This document shows, piece after piece, positions 1 through 4,941 of a stretch of 5,623 nucleotides of DNA. This stretch comes from Chloroflexia bacterium (GTDB taxonomy: Bacteria; Chloroflexota; Chloroflexia; QHBQ01; JADMIH01), in contig JAICKM010000479.1 in NCBI GenBank assembly GCA_025927935.1, positions 1-5,623 on the forward strand. The letters are read 5' to 3'. Each line of letters begins with the position of its first letter. Position 1 is the stretch's first letter. The notes beneath the pieces were generated by a model. The model searched no databases and was not told the DNA's origin. It saw nothing but the letters and a program-made list of their open reading frames with translations. A program made the translations under genes and the position numbers.

Positions 1-1338
1 CTACGCGCGGTGGAGAACTTCCCCATCACCGGCACGCCCATCGCCCGCTATCCCGACCTGATCCAGGCCCTGGCCGCCGTGAAACAGGCCGCCGCCCAGG
101 CCAACAAGGAACTGGGCCTGCTCGACCCCGTCAAGGCCGATGCGATCATCAAAGCCTGCGAGGAGATCCGGGCGGGCTGCTTCCTCGATCAGTTTGTCGT
201 GGACGTGATCCAGGGCGGGGCGGGCACCTCGACCAATATGAACGCCAACGAGGTCATCGCCAACCGCGCCCTTGAACACCTGGGCCACGTGCGGGGCGAG
301 TACGCAGTCATCCATCCGCTGGAACACGCCAACATGAGCCAGAGCACCAACGACGTCGACCCCACGGCGGTGAAGATCGCGCTGCATGTCGGCATCCACC
401 GCCTGGTGGACGCCATGGCCGAATTGCGCGCGGCGTTCGCGGCCAAGTCCGAAGAGTTTGCCGGGATCTTGAAAATGGGGCGCACCCAGCTACAGGACGC
501 CGTGCCCATGACGCTGGGCCAGGAGTTCAGCACCTACGCCATTATGATCGGGGAAGACGAGGCCCGCTTGCGCGAGGCGTCGCAACTGCTGCAAGAAATC
601 AACCTGGGGGCCACCGCCATCGGCACCGGCATTAACGCCCACCCGGAGTACGCGGCCCGCGTGTGCCGCGCCCTGACCGCCCTCACCGGCATCCCGCTGA
701 TCACCGCGCCCAATCTGGTCGAGGCCACACAGGATGCCGGAGCCTTCGTCCAGCTTTCCGGCGTGTTGAAACGCGTCGCGGTCAAGCTGTCCAAGATCTG
801 CAACGACCTGCGGCTGCTCTCCTCCGGGCCGCGGGCGGGGCTAGCCGAAATCAACCTGCCCGCCATGCAGGCCGGGTCCAGCATCATGCCGGGCAAAGTC
901 AACCCGGTGATCCCGGAGGTGGTGAACCAGATCGCCTTCGAGGTCATCGGCAACGACATCACCGTGAGCTTCGCCGCCGAGGCCGGACAACTCCAGCTCA
1001 ACGCTTTCGAGCCGATCATCGCCTACAGCCTGTTCCAGAGCCTGACCCATCTGCGCGCGGGCTGCCTGACCCTGGCCGAGCGATGCGTGCGCGGCATCAC
1101 CGCCAACCCCGCGCACCTGCGCCGCATGGTCGAGCACTCCATCGGCATGGTCACGGCGCTCAACCCCTACATCGGCTACGAACATGCCTCGGCCATCGCT
1201 CAGGAGGCTCTGGCGACCGGCCAGAGTGTCTACGACCTGACGCTGGCCCGCGGCCTCTTGACCAAAGACCAACTGGACGACATCCTGCGCCCCGAAGTGC
1301 TCACTCGCCCCCGCTCCACGCTACCGGCGCGGGAATAG
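1..1338 (+). CDS. aspA: Aspartate ammonia-lyase (aspartase), 5'-truncated by window edge
   Basis: Cytoplasmic enzyme that reversibly deaminates L-aspartate to fumarate and ammonia. The reading frame is open from base 1 and starts LRAVENFPITG, which matches the region near residue 28 of E. coli AspA, so roughly 27 N-terminal residues lie outside the window; the GTG at 10 is an internal Val. Numbering from the first visible codon (445 residues): SQSTND at 113-118; MGRTQLQDAVPMTLGQEF at 159-176, the aspartase form of a region that reads GRTHLQDATP in fumarase C; KICNDLRLLSSGPRAGL just before the superfamily signature GSSIMPGKVNP at 292-302, whose first Ser pair holds the catalytic serine loop. 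The Gly in MPGK is the commoner fumarase spelling (E. coli aspartase has MPAK), but the other blocks favour AspA. Expected full length, about 470 residues, fits the family. The gene is convergent with the operon to its right, so it belongs to a separate unit. Confidence 0.95.
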   Translation, partial: LRAVENFPITGTPIARYPDLIQALAAVKQAAAQANKELGLLDPVKADAIIKACEEIRAGCFLDQFVVDVIQGGAGTSTNMNANEVIANRALEHLGHVRGEYAVIHPLEHANMSQSTNDVDPTAVKIALHVGIHRLVDAMAELRAAFAAKSEEFAGILKMGRTQLQDAVPMTLGQEFSTYAIMIGEDEARLREASQLLQEINLGATAIGTGINAHPEYAARVCRALTALTGIPLITAPNLVEATQDAGAFVQLSGVLKRVAVKLSKICNDLRLLSSGPRAGLAEINLPAMQAGSSIMPGKVNPVIPEVVNQIAFEVIGNDITVSFAAEAGQLQLNAFEPIIAYSLFQSLTHLRAGCLTLAERCVRGITANPAHLRRMVEHSIGMVTALNPYIGYEHASAIAQEALATGQSVYDLTLARGLLTKDQLDDILRPEVLTRPRSTLPARE

Positions 1339-1349
1339 CGTGGCCCGGC

Positions 1350-1383
1350 GTTGCCAGGCTCCTCAAGGGGCGGGCAACATTTA
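1350..1383 (+). terminator. Candidate intrinsic terminator of aspA
   Basis: Starts 11 nt after the aspA stop. Outer stem GTTGCC (1350-1355) pairs with GGCAAC (1373-1378). An inner stem GCTCC/GGGGC (1358-1362 and 1367-1371, one G-U pair) closes a TCAA loop. A short ATTTA follows. The U tract is only three bases, so termination may be weak or factor-assisted. Confidence 0.5.
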
Positions 1384-1385
1384 CG

Positions 1386-1440
1386 AAGCCCGCCTGCTCG
1401 GGCTGGATTCATCGGGGAAATAGGCCGCGCAGGCGGGCTT
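1386..1440. repeat. 12-bp perfect inverted repeat in the convergent spacer
   Basis: AAGCCCGCCTGC (1386-1397) and its exact reverse complement (1429-1440) flank a 31-nt loop. It lies between two convergent genes and could act as a terminator in both directions, or be a degenerate dispersed palindrome. No U tract follows on either strand. Confidence 0.5.
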
Positions 1441-1447
1441 GGTAGCC

Positions 1448-1476
1448 GTAGCCCGCCCGTTGACGGGCCGGGCTAC
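1448..1476 (-). terminator. Strong hairpin just past the ferric-reductase-like gene, terminator or REP-like palindrome
   Basis: GTAGCCCG plus CCCG (1448-1459) pairs with CGGG (1464-1467) and CGGGCTAC (1469-1476), with a one-base bulge at 1468 and a TTGA loop. It begins 4 nt after the minus-strand stop at 1481, where a terminator for that operon is expected. There is no U tract. The sequence style (GTAGCCCG...CGGGCTAC) also fits a dispersed extragenic palindrome. Confidence 0.45.
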
Positions 1477-1480
1477 CCGG

Positions 1481-2215
1481 TCACGGGCCGGGCAACGCCC
1501 CCTCGCGCACCGTGGCCGCGCGCTCGTGCCAGACAATCAGGCGATAGATCGTCAGGAACAACAGGCTGACGCCCGTGACCGCGTAGTACAGCCAGACCCA
1601 CACATTCGTGCTGTCGGTGCCGCTGAGGATGCCGTGCAGCAGCGCCAGCACGAACACGCCGTAGCTGAACCCGTGGATTACACGCCAGGCGCGCTGGCCG
1701 ATCTGCCGGCGCAGATAGAAGGTCACGGTCACCACTGCGAAGGCATAGAGCGCGATCTGGCCCAGCCCCACCTGGAGCGGGCGGTACGTGGCCCCGGCGA
1801 ACGGGATCACGATCTCCGGCAGCGAGTAGTGAATGTACTGGTCCTGGATAAGCAGCAGGATCGCCGCGTGGAAGGAGGTGAAGGCCAGCGCCAGCACACT
1901 CGTATGCTCGTGCAGCGCCAGCGCCGTCGGGCCACCCGGCCACATGCGGGCCAGTTTGTTGCTGATCAGCACACCAAACATCATCGACATCCAGGCCAGA
2001 GCGTAGGCCACCAAACCGCTCACGCGGGTCAGATACCAGTAGCCCTTGGGATCGGGGCCGAACAGCGAGGCGCTGAGTTGTGGCAGCCAGACCGGCAGCA
2101 CGGCGAGCAGCAGGGCCGTACCCACAGCCCCGCCCACCAGCACGGCCACTTGCCAGGGCGCTACAGAGGGTTCAGGTTCGGGTGGGACGGGCGCACCCGG
2201 CGCGGGGGAATACAT
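1481..2215 (-). CDS. Ferric-reductase-like transmembrane haem protein (heme-only, no flavin/NAD domain)
   Basis: A 244-residue integral membrane protein. After a Pro-rich cytoplasmic start (residues 2-20) there are about six hydrophobic segments, near 21-43, 60-83, 100-123, 147-167, 180-197 and 203-226. Histidines sit where the ferric reductase-like domain (PF01794 type; cytochrome b-like) places its haem ligands: H102/H104 and H116 in the third segment, H181 and H194 in the fifth, giving H-x13-H and H-x12-H pairs. It ends after the sixth helix, so the C-terminal FAD/NAD(P)H-binding half of NOX/FRE reductases is absent and electrons must come from, or go to, a partner. The start follows the apbE stop by 3 nt, with GGAG 7 nt upstream inside the end of apbE, so the two are co-transcribed. 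MsrQ is a related architecture, but no MsrP gene is visible here. The exact electron donor and acceptor cannot be read from the sequence. Confidence 0.82.
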   Translation of the reverse strand: MYSPAPGAPVPPEPEPSVAPWQVAVLVGGAVGTALLLAVLPVWLPQLSASLFGPDPKGYWYLTRVSGLVAYALAWMSMMFGVLISNKLARMWPGGPTALALHEHTSVLALAFTSFHAAILLLIQDQYIHYSLPEIVIPFAGATYRPLQVGLGQIALYAFAVVTVTFYLRRQIGQRAWRVIHGFSYGVFVLALLHGILSGTDSTNVWVWLYYAVTGVSLLFLTIYRLIVWHERAATVREGALPGP

Positions 2216-2218
2216 GCG

Positions 2219-3136
2219 TTAACTCCAATAATAATCCGGCAGCCGGCGGCTCAACCGAACCTGCCCATCATCCAAAACTAACAGCCCGGCCAGGGCCGGT
2301 TGGGCGTCGAGCCAGGCCACCCCGGCCCCGCTGCCCAGGATCAATACCGCTTTGGCGGCGCTTTCCGCCGCCACCGCGGTGGGCGCCAGTACCGTGGCGC
2401 TCAACACGTCGGTCGTCGCCGGGTGCCCCGTGCGCGGGTCGAGGATATGGTGCTGCCAGACCCCTCCGCGCTGCCAGCGGCGATAATCGCGGCCCGACGT
2501 TGCCACGGCGCCCCCGCGCAAGGCGAGAAGCGCCAGGTCGCGGTCGGCATCGCGCGGGTCGCCCGCGCCGATAGGCCAGGGCTCCCCGGTCGCTCGCGGG
2601 CCGCTGACCCGGATATCGCCGCCCGCGTCCACCAGGGCCGGCGCGTGCGCGGCCAGCCGTCGCGCCGCCCGGTCGGCGGCCCAACCCTTGGCGATGCCGC
2701 CGAAGTCGAGGCGCACCCCTGCCGGCACCTGCACCGCTTGCAGCCGCGGCAGCAGGCGTACCGCCTGCCACGCGGGCAGCGGTCCCGCCGGAGCCACGGC
2801 TGCCGATCCGGCGGCGGGCAGCGCGGCAAAAGTGCGGTCATAGCCCGCCGCCTCCAGCGCGACCAGTCCCGTCGGCATGACCAGCCCCCCGGTGCGCCGC
2901 GCGGCGGCGAGCGCGGCCTGGAGCACTTCCCACAGCACCCCGCTCACGCGCACAATCTGCCCGGCGCGGGCGTTCAGGCGGCTCAATTCGCTGTCCGCCC
3001 GGAAGCGACTCAGCGCCGCCTCCCACGACTCAAACCAGCCGGGCACCTGGGCCAGCGCGCGCCGGGCGCGCGGCCCCTCGGCGTCCAGCACCGCTTTCAT
3101 CTCGCAGCCCATGGCCCGAAAACTGAGCGCTTCCAT
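2219..3136 (-). CDS. apbE: FAD:protein FMN transferase (ApbE family)
   Basis: ApbE enzymes split FAD and attach FMN covalently to Ser/Thr of partner redox proteins. The 305-residue product carries the family blocks in order: FRAMGCEM at 6-13; SRFRADSELSRLN at 43-55; GYDRTF at 98-103; LDFGGIAKGWAAD at 143-155; VDAGGDIRVSG at 169-179; VATSGRDYRRW at 211-221; HHILDPRTGHP at 229-239; AESAAKAVLILG at 257-268. In the last block, Glu and Lys replace the Asp and Thr of the classical DALATA Mg2+ site; to my knowledge this AE..AK version recurs in actinobacterial and chloroflexal homologues. The start is fixed by a TGATG overlap with the upstream small gene and by the domain starting at once. No separate Shine-Dalgarno is seen, so translation is probably coupled. 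No signal peptide or lipobox is visible, unlike many periplasmic ApbEs. Lies between the small membrane protein and the haem membrane protein in one operon. Confidence 0.92.
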   Translation of the reverse strand: MEALSFRAMGCEMKAVLDAEGPRARRALAQVPGWFESWEAALSRFRADSELSRLNARAGQIVRVSGVLWEVLQAALAAARRTGGLVMPTGLVALEAAGYDRTFAALPAAGSAAVAPAGPLPAWQAVRLLPRLQAVQVPAGVRLDFGGIAKGWAADRAARRLAAHAPALVDAGGDIRVSGPRATGEPWPIGAGDPRDADRDLALLALRGGAVATSGRDYRRWQRGGVWQHHILDPRTGHPATTDVLSATVLAPTAVAAESAAKAVLILGSGAGVAWLDAQPALAGLLVLDDGQVRLSRRLPDYYWS

Positions 3137-3522
3137 CAGCGCGACGAGTGTGTGCGCCCCAGCGGCGCCGGCAACTGCCCGCTTGACGACCCGCCCAGGC
3201 TGGGAGTCTGGCTGTCCGACGACCCGCCGAAGCCGGGGAGCAACCCGGTAGACGGTACGCCCGACCCGGAGAACGACCTTCGCCCCCGCCGCCCGCTGGG
3301 CTGCTGGGTGAAGGGGTTCTGGTTCGCGTCCGGCGCGTTTGTCTGCGGCGCGATGGCCTGCGGGGCGGGCGCCGCCGACGCCGAGGATGCGCTGTCGGCC
3401 ACGCTGAGCGCCGCCCAGCCGCCGACCGTGGCGGCCACCGAGGCCACCGTGATCAACGTTTTCACATTCCGGGTTGCGGCCGAGCGCTGCTTGCGCTGGG
3501 CAGAAGCCTGGTTCATAAACAT
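3136..3522 (-). CDS. Small single-span membrane protein with low-complexity tail, first gene of the flavinylation operon
   Basis: Not a family I recognise. The 128-residue product has a basic N-terminus (QRKQRSAATRNVK, about 9-21), one hydrophobic helix at about 22-42 (TLITVASVAATVGGWAALSV), then a Ala/Pro/Gln/Asn-rich stretch and a Gly/Ser-rich end with an RRGRR patch at 78-82. The charge pattern predicts N-in, C-out topology. There is no Cys and no FMN_bind domain. Just after the membrane segment is DSASSAS (43-49), which resembles the ApbE acceptor pattern DxxSGAT except that Ser replaces Gly; this may be chance in a Ser/Ala-rich linker. The start is ambiguous: an AAAGGA Shine-Dalgarno lies 4 nt before the ATG at 3522 and 10 nt before the ATG at 3516 (MNQ); an in-frame TTG at 3537 is less likely. 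The stop overlaps the apbE start by one base (TGATG). Confidence 0.7.
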   Translation of the reverse strand: MFMNQASAQRKQRSAATRNVKTLITVASVAATVGGWAALSVADSASSASAAPAPQAIAPQTNAPDANQNPFTQQPSGRRGRRSFSGSGVPSTGLLPGFGGSSDSQTPSLGGSSSGQLPAPLGRTHSSR

Positions 3523-3620
3523 AAAATCCTTTCCCAATGCCCCCCGCCCCTACGCGGCCCCGCCGGGACGCCATTGTCCCCATTACACAACGAAGCGCGA
3601 CCGCGCAAAGACATGCGGCT

Positions 3621-3641
3621 TTGTGTACTCCTCGTACACAA
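3621..3641. promoter_or_regulatory. Perfect palindromic operator candidate at the operon start site
   Basis: TTGTGTAC (3621-3628), a 5-nt spacer, and GTACACAA (3634-3641) form an exact 8-bp-arm dyad. It lies 5 bp downstream of the minus-strand TATAAT, so it covers the predicted transcription start. This is the position and size of a classical homodimer operator (TetR, GntR or MarR type). A repressor bound here would block the three-gene operon. As RNA it could also fold into a leader hairpin. Confidence 0.6.
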
Positions 3642-3646
3642 GTTTT

Positions 3647-3652
3647 ATTATA
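3647..3652 (-). promoter_or_regulatory. -10 box of the small protein/apbE/ferric-reductase operon
   Basis: The minus strand reads TATAAT, a perfect sigma-70 -10 hexamer in an AT-rich island within very GC-rich DNA. No good TTGACA is found 16-18 nt upstream (ATCTTT at 17). The start site is predicted near 3640, giving a leader of about 118 nt before the ATG at 3522. Confidence 0.6.
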
Positions 3653-3772
3653 CAACTCGCACTTTAAGGAAAGATAAAAGAAACCCGCAGAATTGCGTAA
3701 GAACGTAGCAACCCACGCCGGTTATTGTGCGTGTCAGGCCAGTTCGAAACCAACCGCCGGCTACAGGACGCT

Positions 3773-3840
3773 TGTCGGGGCCAGGAACAAACCAGCCCGC
3801 GGCAATAGGGCACCTGTAGGGGCCGGCTTCAAACCGGCCC
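3773..3840. repeat. Two degenerate REP-like units, the second palindromic
   Basis: Two 26-nt units at 3773-3798 and 3815-3840 match at 20 of 26 positions, with shared blocks TGT, GGGGCC, CAAACC and GCCC. The second folds as GGGCCGG (3820-3826), loop CTTCAAA, CCGGCCC (3834-3840), resembling the GTAGGGGC...GCCCCTAC dispersed palindromes I associate with Chloroflexota genomes. The first unit has lost the perfect stem. Confidence 0.55.
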
Positions 3841-3880
3841 TGCCGCTCCATGGGACCACCCACCCCCAAATCTGTAGCGC

Positions 3881-3900
3881 CCTACGTAGCCCTACGTAGC
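3881..3900. repeat. Tandem 10-bp repeat made of two CTACGTAG palindromes
   Basis: CCTACGTAGC occurs twice in direct succession, so two 8-bp palindromes (CTACGTAG at 3882-3889 and 3892-3899) sit exactly 10 bp apart, about one helical turn. TACGTA recurs at 3930-3935. Together they could be a regulator binding array or can fold as one short-loop hairpin. Confidence 0.5.
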
Positions 3901-3979
3901 GCGTCAAAGCACCTCCCGCCGGCCGGGAATACGTAAAGCGCCCCGTAATTCCTACGATGTGCCGCCCACCCACCCGCCG

Positions 3980-3985
3980 TATAGT
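3980..3985 (+). promoter_or_regulatory. Possible -10 box for the small-gene cluster
   Basis: TATAGT, one mismatch from TATAAT, lies 73 nt before the ATG at 4059. No recognisable -35 is seen at 16-18 nt (ATGTGC at 17). Offered as the best candidate in an otherwise GC-rich spacer. Confidence 0.3.
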
Positions 3986-4058
3986 GGACTCATCAAGCAA
4001 ACAACCCGGCAGGTGCGGCAAGTAACGACCCGCCAGACAGCAAATAAGGAGGTTCCCA

Positions 4059-4442
4059 ATGAGCACGCGGACTATGACCACCCCAACCACCAAGCACTCG
4101 ATCATCGGGGTGCTACCCCAGCCGGCGGCGTTGCAAAACTGGATGCGCCAGCGCCGCTTCCGCCAGGCGCAAGCCCGCGCCTATGCCCGCTTCGCCGCGG
4201 AGTATCCGCTCTGGGCCGCCTCCCTGTTCGACGCCCATTTCCTCACCCATGACGCCGCGCCCGCCCTGGCGCACTATGCCGCGACGGCCACGCGCCCGAC
4301 CGCCAACGAGATCGCCATCCTCTGGGCCACCCAGTTCATCGGGATCCACTATCAGCCGACGCAGGCCCAATTTGCGGACGCCATCGCGGTGGCCGGCGCC
4401 TTCCTCGACTATCTGGACGCCGAACTGCAATACACGCGGTAG
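4059..4442 (+). CDS. Uncharacterised 127-residue helical protein
   Basis: I do not recognise this protein. The ATG at 4059 follows a near-perfect Shine-Dalgarno (TAAGGAGGT, 4045-4053), which strongly supports expression and this start over the Met at residue 6. The product begins with a Thr-rich stretch (1-12) and then looks all-helical, with likely helices near 24-47 (very Arg/Gln-rich, containing RQRRFRQAQAR), 50-61, 66-76, 82-95 and 101-123, the last ending in acidic LDYLDAEL. There is no Cys, signal peptide, membrane segment or known catalytic motif. It is followed after 70 nt by another small gene whose leader has the identical 11-mer CAAATAAGGAG, with no clear terminator between them, so the two are probably co-transcribed. 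Codon choice is GC-rich like the neighbours. Confidence 0.72.
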   Translation: MSTRTMTTPTTKHSIIGVLPQPAALQNWMRQRRFRQAQARAYARFAAEYPLWAASLFDAHFLTHDAAPALAHYAATATRPTANEIAILWATQFIGIHYQPTQAQFADAIAVAGAFLDYLDAELQYTR

Positions 4443-4512
4443 CTACAGCGGGCGTGACGGGCGCCCTCAACGGAGCGGACATCCCGCGCCAAATCAAATA
4501 AGGAGCACAGTC

Positions 4513-4722
4513 ATGATCGGCAATATGTATAATTGGGCTTTCCCCGAAGAGCAAATACAGGCAGTCAACGAAGCCCACCGGGCCGAGGCTGCCGCCTTGA
4601 GCCGCGTAGTGCAAGCGACTGACCGCGCCCGCCCGGCCCCCCTCCGGGGACACATGCCCCGCCTGATCCGCGCCTGCCTGCGCGCCCTGCGTGTAGCGCC
4701 AAAGCCACACTACCAGGCGTAA
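4513..4722 (+). CDS. Uncharacterised 69-residue protein, possible paralogue of the 58-residue gene downstream
   Basis: Function unknown. The ATG at 4513 has AAGGAG (4500-4505) 7 nt upstream. A longer open frame reaching back to 4183 runs across the preceding gene and has no such signal, so it is rejected. The product starts MIGNMYNWAF, then has a helix at about 11-36 (EEQIQAVNEAHRAEAAALSR), a Pro/Arg linker, and a basic amphipathic helix at about 47-60 (HMPRLIRACLRALR). The layout and several positions recur in the 58-residue protein at 4942-5118: Met-Tyr near the start, AE-x3-L in the first helix, then a short Arg/Leu helix ending in Pro. One Cys (55). It could be a small membrane-surface or partner-binding peptide; this is inference. 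Confidence 0.68.
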   Translation: MIGNMYNWAFPEEQIQAVNEAHRAEAAALSRVVQATDRARPAPLRGHMPRLIRACLRALRVAPKPHYQA

Positions 4723-4739
4723 TCCGTGCGCCGGCCCCG

Positions 4740-4859
4740 GGCGTAGTGATTGCGCCACTGTCCTACGCCTGGCGATGGAGGACCCTGGGGGTGAATACCC
4801 CGGCGCGGATTAGCCCGCGCGGTGGACCCAGGATCGGCCTCGCTCCTGATGCGCGAGCC
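4740..4859 (+). other. Stem-rich intergenic segment, candidate structured RNA or leader
   Basis: Several stems line up in the 219-nt gap between two small genes. (1) GGCGTAG (4740-4746) with CTACGCC (4763-4769). (2) An outer stem GACCCTGGG (4781-4789) with CCCAGGATC (4827-4835), one mismatch. Within it are (3) GGGGT/ACCCC (4788-4792, 4797-4801) with loop GAAT, sharing two bases with stem 2, and (4) GCGCGG/CCGCGC (4803-4808, 4815-4820), giving a three-way junction shape. (5) CTCGC/GCGAG (4839-4843, 4853-4857) extended by GG/CC. High GC makes chance stems common, so this is tentative. The first stem could instead terminate the gene ending at 4722. Confidence 0.35.
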
Positions 4860-4941
4860 GCGGTGGAGTGCTAAACTGATACCATTGGTGAGCAGGTCCG
4901 TTGAGTAGCCGCGGTTGTAGAGCCGCCAAAGGAGAACCGTT

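Larger units (their letters stand above)
3653..4058. other. Non-coding divergent spacer with palindromes
   Basis: About 400 bases between the divergent operon and the small-gene cluster, with no credible gene. It contains an AT-rich stretch at about 3661-3690, REP-like repeats at 3773-3840, a tandem TACGTA repeat at 3881-3900 with a third TACGTA at 3930-3935, and a possible promoter at 3980. Frames open across it read GAGFKPAL-type peptides, typical translations of REP-like palindromes rather than proteins. Confidence 0.6.

Noticed and set aside
1..1272. Long antisense and alternate-frame ORFs over aspA
   Set aside because: They are GC-rich shadows of a strongly conserved enzyme frame, with no family motifs of their own.
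1..1338. Fumarase C instead of aspartase
   Set aside because: The GSSIMPGKVNP spelling is compatible with FumC, but MGRTQLQDAVPMTLGQEF, KICNDLRLLSSGPRAGL and the LRAVENF start are aspartase-type.
1481..2215. MsrQ (YedZ), haem partner of MsrP
   Set aside because: The fold is related, but no MsrP molybdoenzyme gene is adjacent; ApbE and the small anchored protein are the partners seen.
2219..3655. A 478-residue minus-strand reading frame that extends apbE by 173 residues upstream
   Set aside because: The extension overlaps the small membrane-protein gene in another frame, reads as Arg/Gly/Ala-rich shadow sequence, and ApbE homology starts exactly at the coupled ATG at 3136.
3693..3899. A 68-residue plus-strand frame in the divergent spacer
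   Set aside because: Its VGAGFKPAL-type sequence is the translation of REP-like palindromes. It has no ribosome-binding site and no protein-like domain.
3773..3900. CRISPR array
   Set aside because: Only two degenerate repeat units, no regular spacers, and no cas genes in the window.
4183..4722. A 179-residue plus-strand frame containing the 69-residue gene
   Set aside because: The first 110 residues are a Pro/Arg/Ser-rich shadow of the 127-residue gene; only the ATG at 4513 has a Shine-Dalgarno.
4781..4835. tRNA-like cloverleaf
   Set aside because: The GGGGT-GAAT-ACCCC arm lacks a TTCRANY T-loop, the outer stem has a mismatch, and no anticodon arm of seven-base loop is present.
4740..4840. 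Cobalamin riboswitch suggested by GCCACTGT
   Set aside because: There is no proper B12 box (AGYCAGGARACCTGCC type), no GGGAA/GGTGAAA core in the right order, and no B12-related gene downstream.
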